From: a bacterium
GTDB taxonomy: Bacteria > Planctomycetota > SZUA-567
Length of the DNA stretch: 37,602 nucleotides
Reading direction: 5' to 3'
Assembly (NCBI GenBank): GCA_003249795.1
Contig: QKHZ01000211.1
Coordinates: forward strand, 1-37,602
In this document: piece after piece, positions 25,382 through 32,896 of the stretch
Position numbering within the stretch: the first letter of the stretch is position 1
Layout: each line of letters begins with the position of its first letter
Notes under the pieces: model-generated
The model's input: the letters and a program-made list of their open reading frames with translations, nothing else
Databases searched by the model: none
What the model was told of the DNA's origin: nothing
Position numbers and translations under genes: made by a program

Positions 25382-27127
25382 TCAGACGATCACAACGCCG
25401 GAGACTTCATCCTCCGTTTGCGGCAGGATCTGCATTGAGAAATTTTCTTTCAGCTCCTCATCGTGGAATGCCTGCAAGGTTTCAGCCATATCCTGAAGCG
25501 AAGAGAACATGCTTGTCAGTTCATCCGGAAGGGATTCTGCATCTTCACTCTGCAGAGAATAGTTCAGCAGCTTCATCACATTGCGGATCTGTTCGATATC
25601 CTCATCCCCGGTATCGGCATCAGACAGTTTCAATGTCCCGTCCTCCGACATCGAAAATTCCAGCGGCTCAGTCAACTCGATATCATTGGCCTGCATGTAA
25701 CCGGTCAGTGCTTCGGAAAATCCGGCGGTATAGCCGACCATGTCTTCCATCGCCGCGGCGTCTGCCTCTTCCGACTGGACACTGGCCGAAATCCCGGTAA
25801 CGGTATCGACATCGAAGACGACTTCGTGTGCATAAATATCCACGTCACCGTCTTCAGCCTGATGTTCAATCATCAGCTGTTTGGCGATGTTACTGGCGAC
25901 CTCTTCAAACTCCTCACCCAACCAGCTTTCAATCATCCGCGCATCGCTGTAATCCAGATCTTCAGTGTCGACCTCAATCGAACCATCTTCCGAAACGCTG
26001 AACGAGAACTCGGTGATCTGATCCTCAGGATCGTCAACCATCTCGTTATACGCATCAATCGCATCAATCAGTGATGTCACGCTGTCATTACTATGTTCGA
26101 TTTCAATATCGTACAACAAACTGCTGATATTCTCGTGAGCCTGCGCGACAACATCGTCATTCACGATCGTCGAATTCTGATACGAGAGTGTCACGTCATT
26201 ATCAACGATAGTGGTCGACCCCAGCGACGAGATTGCAGACATGATGGCATCGTCAATATCCAGCGCATCCTGAAGCGCCGTACTGGCGCTGCTGTCAGCG
26301 AAGTCCTCAATACTGTAGCCTTCTTCTGACAGATATGACTGCACCAGAATCTGGGTAACCTCATCCGACGGAGTTTCGCCGTCCTGCAGCGACTGCAACG
26401 CCGACTGCTTTGCCGCCAGAACACGCAACTGGCTTCCCAACTCCTCATCGGAGTTGAGAGCCTCTTCGATTTTTGCAAGGCGCGACTCGCTGTCAATTCC
26501 CGAAACGATGATTGAGCCGTCTTCGTCAATCTCAAAGCTCAGCCGCTCGTCCTCGCCGAGAGTGATACCGTATTCAGCAAGAATCTCGTCGATCTTCTCC
26601 TGCAGCTCTTCGGTTTCATCATCGATATTATTTTCAAGACGACGGAGCAACTGCTCGGTCGTGCTGCACGTGCCAAGCCCCAATAATTCGCCAAGACTTT
26701 CAGACGAATCCCAGAGACTGGTCTCCTCCTCTTCTTCAACCTCCGTTTCATCAGACGTGCTGTCGACAGAGCCGGTCGTCTGGACAATACCGTCCTCATC
26801 GACATAGGAAATTCCTTTGTTGGATGAACGGGAGGATGACGTTGAAGAGGTCGATATTGATGAAACAGAAGAAGAGGAACCGGATGAGGAAGATTTCGTT
26901 GTGCTTTCAACGGCAGAGGCAACAGACTCTTCGTACAGTTCATACGCCTGATCGGAGATCTCGATCCTGTCCCCAGTAACTGACTGCGCAACCGAAGCCG
27001 ACTCGTCCTCTTCGGACGCCAAAGCTGCTTCATCTGCTTCGGATGCTGTTTGTGTGGTGAGATCGATTAGACCATTGGTGAGTAGTTCATCGGAATTGCC
27101 AAAACTCGAGATACTTCCGGACGACAT
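25382..27127 (-). CDS. Highly acidic Ser-rich protein with three internal repeats, function unknown
   Basis: I do not recognise this 581-residue protein. It is extremely rich in Asp, Glu and Ser and poor in basic residues, with a poly-Ser tract at 76-102. A motif of the form L-x-F-S-x-x-E-D-G-S, followed by a helix with an I-E-x-x-L-x-x-x-E pattern, occurs three times (about 184-235, 372-420, 481-530). DRIEISDQAYELYE at 53-66 resembles a short motif seen in some flagellar or secreted proteins, but that link is weak. There is no signal peptide or membrane span. ATG 27127 has AAAGGAG upstream. It follows the glnT terminator and is a separate unit. It might be a secreted or scaffold protein (guess). 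Confidence 0.8.
   Translation of the reverse strand: MSSGSISSFGNSDELLTNGLIDLTTQTASEADEAALASEEDESASVAQSVTGDRIEISDQAYELYEESVASAVESTTKSSSSGSSSSVSSISTSSTSSSRSSNKGISYVDEDGIVQTTGSVDSTSDETEVEEEEETSLWDSSESLGELLGLGTCSTTEQLLRRLENNIDDETEELQEKIDEILAEYGITLGEDERLSFEIDEDGSIIVSGIDSESRLAKIEEALNSDEELGSQLRVLAAKQSALQSLQDGETPSDEVTQILVQSYLSEEGYSIEDFADSSASTALQDALDIDDAIMSAISSLGSTTIVDNDVTLSYQNSTIVNDDVVAQAHENISSLLYDIEIEHSNDSVTSLIDAIDAYNEMVDDPEDQITEFSFSVSEDGSIEVDTEDLDYSDARMIESWLGEEFEEVASNIAKQLMIEHQAEDGDVDIYAHEVVFDVDTVTGISASVQSEEADAAAMEDMVGYTAGFSEALTGYMQANDIELTEPLEFSMSEDGTLKLSDADTGDEDIEQIRNVMKLLNYSLQSEDAESLPDELTSMFSSLQDMAETLQAFHDEELKENFSMQILPQTEDEVSGVVIV
25538..25687 (-). repeat. Protein-level repeat unit 3 of the acidic protein
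   Basis: Residues about 481-530 carry PLEFSMSEDGTLKL followed by a helix with IEQIRNVMKLL. It matches units 1 and 2 in motif and spacing but is diverged at the DNA level. Confidence 0.6.
25868..26014 (-). repeat. Protein-level repeat unit 2 of the acidic protein
   Basis: Residues about 372-420 carry EFSFSVSEDGSIEV, then ARMIESWLGEEFEEV. It shows the strand-turn-strand-helix pattern of the other units. Confidence 0.6.
26423..26578 (-). repeat. Protein-level repeat unit 1 of the acidic protein
   Basis: Residues about 184-235 carry RLSFEIDEDGSIIV, then RLAKIEEALNSDEEL. It is the best-formed of the three units. Confidence 0.6.
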
Positions 27128-27332
27128 CCCTGTCTCCTTTTATTACAATGATGATGATATGCGCGGCTGCCGTACCGATTCCGTTCAACACGAAAAACCA
27201 CGCTCAAACACAATAATAAATAACAAAACATCCCGCCGCACGCAGGCGGCAGAATAAAATATATACTGGTATTATCGGACGCTCGTCTGCCCGCTTGAGA
27301 ACTTTCCCCAAACATTTCTGTGAGTATTTTTT

Positions 27333-27371
27333 AAAAAAAGAAAAGGCTTTCCGGACGAATCCGGAAAGCCT
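27333..27371 (-). terminator. Rho-independent terminator of the mttB-glnT operon
   Basis: AGGCTTTCCGG and CCGGAAAGCCT form a perfect 11-bp stem around a six-base loop, followed on the minus strand by TTTTCTTTTTTT. It lies about 65 bases after the glnT stop and marks the end of the operon. The remaining 27128-27332 gap holds a small G+C hairpin (27235-27251) and nothing else clear. Confidence 0.85.
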
Positions 27372-27435
27372 GAGGAAAGCTGGCGCTACCGGCTGAAAGT
27401 CGCGCCACGTATTGCACATTGCTGTTGCGTATTTT

Positions 27436-28848
27436 TTAAAAGAAAGTCAGGTACTTCTCAACTTCCCACTGTGAAACCTTGCTGTGGTACTCTGTCCATT
27501 CCGCGCGTTTGAGCTTGATCAATTCGTCCGCAATCGGCCCGAGCGCGCCGCGAATGACATCGTCTTTTTCAAATTCATCGACAGCCTCGTCCAGCGTCTG
27601 CGGCAGGATCTTAAGCTCTGCGCGTTGCTTCGGATCCATGTCGTACAGATTGCAGCCCGCCATCGGATCGCCCGGATCGATTTCATTTTTGATCCCGTCC
27701 ATACCGGCAGCGACATACGCGGCGTAGGACAAGTACGGGTTATTCGCCGCAGAGATCGAGCGGTCTTCAAAACGGCCCGGACCGGGGCAACGCAACATTT
27801 GCGTACGGTTGTTGTCACCATAGGTGATAAACGCGGGCGTCCACGTAAAGCCGGAGCGGTTACCCATCAGGGCGCTACCGATCTGAAGACGCTTGTAGCA
27901 GTTCACCGTCGGACTATTGATCAGGCACATCGCACGGGCGTGTTTCAAAATCCCGCCGATAAAGTGGTACGCGAACTTGTCCTGACCGAGGCCGCGCGGA
28001 TCGGTTCCAGATGAAGCGAAGACATTCTTGCCCTTCAGGTCGGTTACGCTGAAGTGCAGGTGCGCACCGGATCCAGTCCGGTCGCCGAACGGCTTCGGCA
28101 TGAAGGTTGCGATACACTTGTGTTTGAGTGCAAGCTGGCTGACCATCATCTTGATAAAGGTATGGCGGTCGGCGGTTGTTAGCGCATCCGAATAATCATA
28201 GTTGATTTCATACTGGCCGTTAGCGTCTTCGTGGTCGGTCTGATAGTTGCCCCAGCCAAGACTCAGCATGCATTCGTTGATCTCGGTCAGCACCGGAAGC
28301 ATCTGGCTGATGCCCTTGTAATCGTAACAGGCTTTGCTGAGGGTATCAATGCCCTGATCGTCAGCAACTCGGATTGATCCGTCTTCATTCCGTTTTACGA
28401 GGAAAAACTCCGGCTCCATCCCGGCGTTGAAAATATAGCCCATGCTGCGGAACTCATCGAGAATGCGTTTGAGGTTCACACGCGGGCAGTACGGATGCGG
28501 TTGTCCACGGACGTACACGTCGCCGGTAATGCGCGCGATGCCCGGCTGGTACGGAATCGGCGTGTATGAAGTCGGGTCGATCCGGCACAGCATATCCGGA
28601 GAACTGGCGTTCTGGCCACTTCCCCACACAGCACCACCGGCAAATCCGGCGCCACTGTAGTACACATCCTTCGCGCACGTCACGGGAACCATCTTCACCT
28701 TCGCAGAACCGTGAATGTCAACAAACTGAACGAGGATATAGCGGATCTCGTCCCGTTGCAGTTTCTGGTTCAAGGCTTCGAGTTCATGCTGGCTGGGCTT
28801 TGCGGTAATATCAAGTAGAGACGATGCTTCTTCTGCGGCGGCTGACAT
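27436..28848 (-). CDS. GlnT/GmaS-type glutamine synthetase (type III-annotated) or gamma-glutamylmethylamide synthetase
   Basis: This 470-residue GS-fold enzyme matches the rhizobial GlnT family, to which characterised gamma-glutamylmethylamide synthetases (GmaS) also belong. Seen are VQFVDIHGSAK in the N-terminal domain, the metal-binding MEPEFFLV, HEDANGQYEINY, FMPKPFGDRTGSGAHLHFS, NCYKRL and GRFEDR...NNPYLSYAA. In most GS the last segment reads RxPD; here it is RSIS, so the acidic residue is missing. ATG 28848 has AGGAG upstream; an in-frame ATG at 28896 lies inside the preceding gene. The reaction is ATP-dependent coupling of glutamate to ammonia or methylamine; the neighbourhood (glutamate-synthase-like genes and a methyltransferase) makes methylamine a real possibility. 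It is the last gene before a strong terminator. Confidence 0.92.
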   Translation of the reverse strand: MSAAAEEASSLLDITAKPSQHELEALNQKLQRDEIRYILVQFVDIHGSAKVKMVPVTCAKDVYYSGAGFAGGAVWGSGQNASSPDMLCRIDPTSYTPIPYQPGIARITGDVYVRGQPHPYCPRVNLKRILDEFRSMGYIFNAGMEPEFFLVKRNEDGSIRVADDQGIDTLSKACYDYKGISQMLPVLTEINECMLSLGWGNYQTDHEDANGQYEINYDYSDALTTADRHTFIKMMVSQLALKHKCIATFMPKPFGDRTGSGAHLHFSVTDLKGKNVFASSGTDPRGLGQDKFAYHFIGGILKHARAMCLINSPTVNCYKRLQIGSALMGNRSGFTWTPAFITYGDNNRTQMLRCPGPGRFEDRSISAANNPYLSYAAYVAAGMDGIKNEIDPGDPMAGCNLYDMDPKQRAELKILPQTLDEAVDEFEKDDVIRGALGPIADELIKLKRAEWTEYHSKVSQWEVEKYLTFF

Positions 28849-28880
28849 ATCTTTTCTCCTGCTAAAAAAAGGATATCTGG

Positions 28881-29981
28881 TCATATCCTGAAACACTGGT
28901 CTTTGCCGACAAGCGGCAGTCCTGTTGCGCGGGCCGACTCAATGGTAAAGGCCCTCATGTCCTCAAACTCAAGGTTGTTAACATCTGTCTTGCCGCAACA
29001 ACGGGCAAGGATTGCGGTCTCCTGAAATACCGCTTTAAGATAATTGTCCAAGGCCTGCGGCATCTCTTCAGCTTGCTCCGCCGAGCGGATCGCAATCAGC
29101 GCGGACTGGCCGATCACCGGAGCGGTCGCGCCAAGCGCCATCACCTTTGCAATATCAGCGCCGCACTGGATGCAGCCGAAATACAACAGGTCGATATCTT
29201 CTTCGCCATTGAGCGCACGGACACGTTCCATGGTTTCTGTCAACATCGCAATCACCGGCACGCCGCTTTCATCCGGCCACAGATTTTCTTCATGCTCGTT
29301 TTCCATGCAGAAGAGTGTGGCAAAATCAAGACCTGCTTCGATCGCCGCCGGAATCGCGCGGGCGATATTGTCCTGACAGATCGAGATCCCGACCGGAATC
29401 CCGTCCATCTGCTCGCGGATTTTTTCTGCCGTCATCTGCAGATCGTCTGAAAGAATCTCAGCGCGCGGATCAGGAATCAATTCAATAGCATCGGCCTGAC
29501 AGGGAAGATCGCCCTCTTCGAGCGGATACGACAGCGCACGGATCACCTTGGTGTTGTCCGGTGCAGGCTGGCGCGCTTTGAGCCTCACCGCGACTCCGGC
29601 AAGGCCAGCGCCCAAAACAACAGCGGCCATCTCTTCCGGCGTCGCACTCTTTGACGAAATTCCGCCGATAATCGCTGGGCCTGACAGCTCCAGCGGACGC
29701 TTCGCCTTGCGGCCAACAATCACCTTCGTATTGCAATCCTCACGGTACGGATCGATCACAAGGCGCGTCAGGTTGGCAGGCAAAAACACAAGGTCGCCCA
29801 GAAACGGCAACTGGCCAAGCGGCTTCGGACGGCTGCGGCGTGTGCGGATTTTTTCCGACAGCTCAAACAGCAGCTTGTCCTCATCCGGAGCGGATGCCAT
29901 GATCTTAATCTGCTCACGCACCCGGCGCGGATAAGGGTGCGGCATTTCATTGGTATTGGTCGGACTCGGTTGCGCAGACAT
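28881..29981 (-). CDS. Degenerate glutamate synthase FMN-domain protein lacking the iron-sulfur cysteines
   Basis: This 366-residue protein aligns along its length with the FMN-binding synthase domain of its upstream neighbour. LPFLGDLVFLPA...YREDCNTKVIVG matches the entry segment of GlxD/MgsC-type proteins. GIPVGISICQDNI aligns with RVPISLKIGAGRV, GADIAKVMALGATAPVIG with GVDAAKAIALGAHAVAVG, and ARATGLPLVG with AEITGLPLAR. The insertion that carries the 3Fe-4S cysteines is missing, as are the GEGGM, GAKPGxGG and GMEGGTG active-site motifs. It is probably a non-catalytic partner or regulator of the active synthase (inference). ATG 29981 follows AAGGAA. It lies between the synthase and glnT genes with short gaps, in one operon. 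Confidence 0.85.
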   Translation of the reverse strand: MSAQPSPTNTNEMPHPYPRRVREQIKIMASAPDEDKLLFELSEKIRTRRSRPKPLGQLPFLGDLVFLPANLTRLVIDPYREDCNTKVIVGRKAKRPLELSGPAIIGGISSKSATPEEMAAVVLGAGLAGVAVRLKARQPAPDNTKVIRALSYPLEEGDLPCQADAIELIPDPRAEILSDDLQMTAEKIREQMDGIPVGISICQDNIARAIPAAIEAGLDFATLFCMENEHEENLWPDESGVPVIAMLTETMERVRALNGEEDIDLLYFGCIQCGADIAKVMALGATAPVIGQSALIAIRSAEQAEEMPQALDNYLKAVFQETAILARCCGKTDVNNLEFEDMRAFTIESARATGLPLVGKDQCFRI

Positions 29982-30063
29982 GCGGTTTCCTTTATCTATC
30001 TTTGTCCTACATTTTCGTATGCTCAGTAGAACACCAAAACAACGACTACTCATTTCCTACATT

Positions 30064-31995
30064 TCAGGCGAGCATGTCCCCTTCTCGCGCCAGAGGCAAG
30101 CCTGTGATCTCGGCAGCCTGCGGCGAAAGAGCGACAAGATGGTCACGACAAAGTCCGTGGACACTCGGTACCCCGCATGCCAGCGCAATCGCAGCCATCT
30201 CTGTTCCCATGCTATCAAGGAACGACGCCACGCGCGCTGCGGCACAATCGACTTCAAGTTTGCTTACGAGCTCAGGGTTCTGTGTTGCAATCCCGCGCGG
30301 GCAGTTGCCGGTGTGGCAGGTCATACAACCGGTACAGCCCATCGCCACGAGCGTCGCCGTGCCGACCGCGACCGCGTGCGCACCGAGTGCAATCGCTTTA
30401 GCAGCATCAACACCATCACGGATACCACCCATCTGCACAACCTGAAGCTGACCACCGCAACCGATTTCATCAAGACCGGACATCGCCTGAACAATCGCAG
30501 CCAGAGACGGAATGCCGACGTTGTCGGTCACGACAGACGAGCTAGCACCGGTGCCACCTTCCATGCCGTCGATCTCGATAAAGTCGACCGTATCCTTGAG
30601 CGCGATCTTGATATCGTTGTTCACACGGCCTGCGCCAATCTTGAGGCTGATCGGAACGCGTCCGGCTGTCACTTCGCGGAACTCCTGAATTTTGATGATC
30701 AGGTCGTCCGCCCCAAGAACATCGGGGTGACGGCTCGGACTGCGGATATCGATGCCCTGAGGCAGTCCCCGAAGGTATGCAATCTCGGGCGTGACTTTGC
30801 TGCCCATGAGCTGGCCGCCGAGACCGGGCTTCGCGCCCTGACTGATGTAGATCTCAATCGCATCGGCACGCAGCATGTCGTGCGGGCTGAAACCGTAACG
30901 GCCGGACAGGCACTGGTAGATCATCTGTTTGGCTGCCGCGCGTTCCTCAGGAAGCATCCCGCCTTCGCCGTTGTTGATCGCAATCCCTGCAATCGACGAG
31001 GCTTTTGCAAGCGCAACCTTACACGGTTTTGACAGCGCACCGTAACTCATCGGCGCAATCAGAATCGGCATCTTCAGACGAAGAGGATTACTTGCGAACT
31101 TGTTGCCAAGAACGGTATCAAGACGGCAACGTGCACGCGGGTTCTTCTGGCTTAACACCATCTCCGGCGTGATCTTGAACGCGATGTCGTCAAACGTCGG
31201 AATATGGCGGGCAGAACCGAAACTGCGCACACGATAACGGCCGAGGTCGGCTTTGACCGCGATATCCTCAACCAGCCGTTTGTCCCACATCGGGCCTTCC
31301 GGCACACTGATCTTTGCCGGACTCAGCTTGCGTTCGTACTTGGCATAATGAAGCTGCTTGCCCTCAGGAACAATCTTGCGGAAGCTTTCCGGATGCGGAA
31401 GGTCGAACTCGTCAAGAAGCTGATAGATGTCCTCAAGCTCGCCCTCTTCCATCTCCTCAAACTTCGCATCGGCACCAAGCGACTGGATTTCACCGCCGAC
31501 GTAGATCGTACCGCTGATCATGTTCTGGCCGACACCGCCTTCGCAGTCGCCGCAGACAATGAGCCGTCCGCCCATCATCATGAAGCCTGCCATGAAGTTG
31601 GCCTTGCCGCCGCCGATAATCACGCCGTCTTTCATCATCGCACCCGCACGGCTGCCGAGGTTGCCCTTGACAACGAGCTTGCCGCCGCGCATGCCGACGC
31701 CGGGAATCGCACCCGCGTTTTTGCCGACGATCACGGTACCGGACATGATATTGTCGGCAACGCCCCATCCGGCATTGTTCTGGATCTCAACGGTCGGACC
31801 ATCGGACAGGCCGCCGCAGAAATAACCGGCGCTGCCCTTGATCTTAATTTTGCTTTTTCCGATCACACCCACGGAGATCAGGTGACGTGCATCGGGGTTA
31901 TAGAGGACGATCTCGTTTTCGCCCTTTTCTGCCAGCTCGCGAATCTTGAGATTGACTTCGCTTATGCCGACATCGCCAGCGTCGATAGTTGCCAT
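30064..31995 (-). CDS. Glutamate-synthase-like fusion: GXGXG domain plus FMN/3Fe-4S synthase domain (GlxC-GlxD or MgsB-MgsC type)
   Basis: This 643-residue protein has an N-terminal GXGXG beta-helix domain (about 1-180) followed by the FMN-binding glutamate synthase barrel (about 220-640). The order is the reverse of GltB, where GXGXG is last. The barrel has APMSYGALS, NNGEGGM, SQGAKPGLGGQL, SRHPDVLGADDL, DGMEGGTGAS and the 3Fe-4S motif C554-x5-C560-x4-C565 followed by PRGIATQ. In rhizobia and methylotrophs the two halves are separate genes (glxC, glxD; mgsB, mgsC). The enzyme makes glutamate from glutamine and 2-oxoglutarate, or N-methylglutamate from methylamine. ATG 31995 has CCAGGAG upstream and overlaps the amidotransferase gene by 34 bases. 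Confidence 0.93.
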   Translation of the reverse strand: MATIDAGDVGISEVNLKIRELAEKGENEIVLYNPDARHLISVGVIGKSKIKIKGSAGYFCGGLSDGPTVEIQNNAGWGVADNIMSGTVIVGKNAGAIPGVGMRGGKLVVKGNLGSRAGAMMKDGVIIGGGKANFMAGFMMMGGRLIVCGDCEGGVGQNMISGTIYVGGEIQSLGADAKFEEMEEGELEDIYQLLDEFDLPHPESFRKIVPEGKQLHYAKYERKLSPAKISVPEGPMWDKRLVEDIAVKADLGRYRVRSFGSARHIPTFDDIAFKITPEMVLSQKNPRARCRLDTVLGNKFASNPLRLKMPILIAPMSYGALSKPCKVALAKASSIAGIAINNGEGGMLPEERAAAKQMIYQCLSGRYGFSPHDMLRADAIEIYISQGAKPGLGGQLMGSKVTPEIAYLRGLPQGIDIRSPSRHPDVLGADDLIIKIQEFREVTAGRVPISLKIGAGRVNNDIKIALKDTVDFIEIDGMEGGTGASSSVVTDNVGIPSLAAIVQAMSGLDEIGCGGQLQVVQMGGIRDGVDAAKAIALGAHAVAVGTATLVAMGCTGCMTCHTGNCPRGIATQNPELVSKLEVDCAAARVASFLDSMGTEMAAIALACGVPSVHGLCRDHLVALSPQAAEITGLPLAREGDMLA

Positions 31996-32894
31996 GTTTT
32001 ATACGCTCCTGGAAAGGGTTCATACGTATCGAGAGATTCACCGGGAAACAGACGGTTCAGCGCCACTTCTTCCGAAGCAATCGCGACCATGTCATCCTTC
32101 TCCAGCACAACCATGGGCTTTGCCGCCAAGTGATCTTTGGCAAACCCGAAACCGTCGGCGGTGCTGACCAGGAAGGAAAACGTCCCGTCCAACTCGTCAA
32201 CCGACCGCGCCAGTACTTCTTCCAGAGAAAAGCCGCGGTCAAGTTTGTCAGCCAGATAGACCGCAATCAGCTCCGAGTCGTTATCGGTACGGAACTGGTA
32301 ACCGGTCTTCTGCAGCCGCCGCTTCATCTTCCAGTAATTTGTAATCTGCCCGTTATGGACAATCGCTACATCAGAGAACCCATACGCCCAGAATGGGTGC
32401 GCACGGCTTGCATCCACAATGCTTTCTGTCGCAAGCCGCACGTGTCCGATGCAATGGGTTCCGGTGAATGCTTCAATTCCGTAGCGTTTACTGATGTCCA
32501 GAGACGAGCCGACGTCTTTGATAATCTCGAGGGCACTGCCGAAACTGAGGATCTCGACACCGGCCTGGTTTTCGACTGCGTAACTGAGATCTTTCACCGC
32601 AGGTACCGGCGCAATCTCCAGGCGGTAATGCTCCTGCGTGTACGAGTCCGACAAAACCTCGACGCCAAATCCGCGAAGAATCTGCAGAACCTTGCTGGCG
32701 CGGGATTTTCCTTCATGGGTTTCAGCGGAACACTTCAGCAGAATCCGCATCACCATCCGGTCTGCGGCAGGCTGCCGGTAAAGCGCAAAGCCTGTCGAAT
32801 CAGGACCACGGTGCTGCAGCCCGTCAAGCATCCCAACCAGTTTCTTTCCAATCGCCCCGCTGTTGCGGAGCATCAGTCCGGCAATGCCACACAT
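31962..32894 (-). CDS. Class II glutamine amidotransferase subunit (GlxB/MgsA type)
   Basis: This 310-residue protein starts MCGIAGLM, leaving Cys2 as the N-terminal nucleophile after Met removal. It continues with LQHRGPDSTG, GHVRLATES, HPFWAYG, VHNGQITNY and TDNDSELIA, the signature of an Ntn-type glutaminase. An insert between about 55 and 140 is typical of the stand-alone GlxB/MgsA form rather than of GltB. It should release ammonia from glutamine and channel it to the GXGXG-FMN protein, or in the N-methylglutamate synthase serve as the first subunit. The ATG is two bases past the stop of the mttB-like gene and the end overlaps the next gene, so all three are tightly coupled. Confidence 0.93.
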   Translation of the reverse strand: MCGIAGLMLRNSGAIGKKLVGMLDGLQHRGPDSTGFALYRQPAADRMVMRILLKCSAETHEGKSRASKVLQILRGFGVEVLSDSYTQEHYRLEIAPVPAVKDLSYAVENQAGVEILSFGSALEIIKDVGSSLDISKRYGIEAFTGTHCIGHVRLATESIVDASRAHPFWAYGFSDVAIVHNGQITNYWKMKRRLQKTGYQFRTDNDSELIAVYLADKLDRGFSLEEVLARSVDELDGTFSFLVSTADGFGFAKDHLAAKPMVVLEKDDMVAIASEEVALNRLFPGESLDTYEPFPGAYKTWQLSTLAMSA

Positions 32895-32896
32895 GT

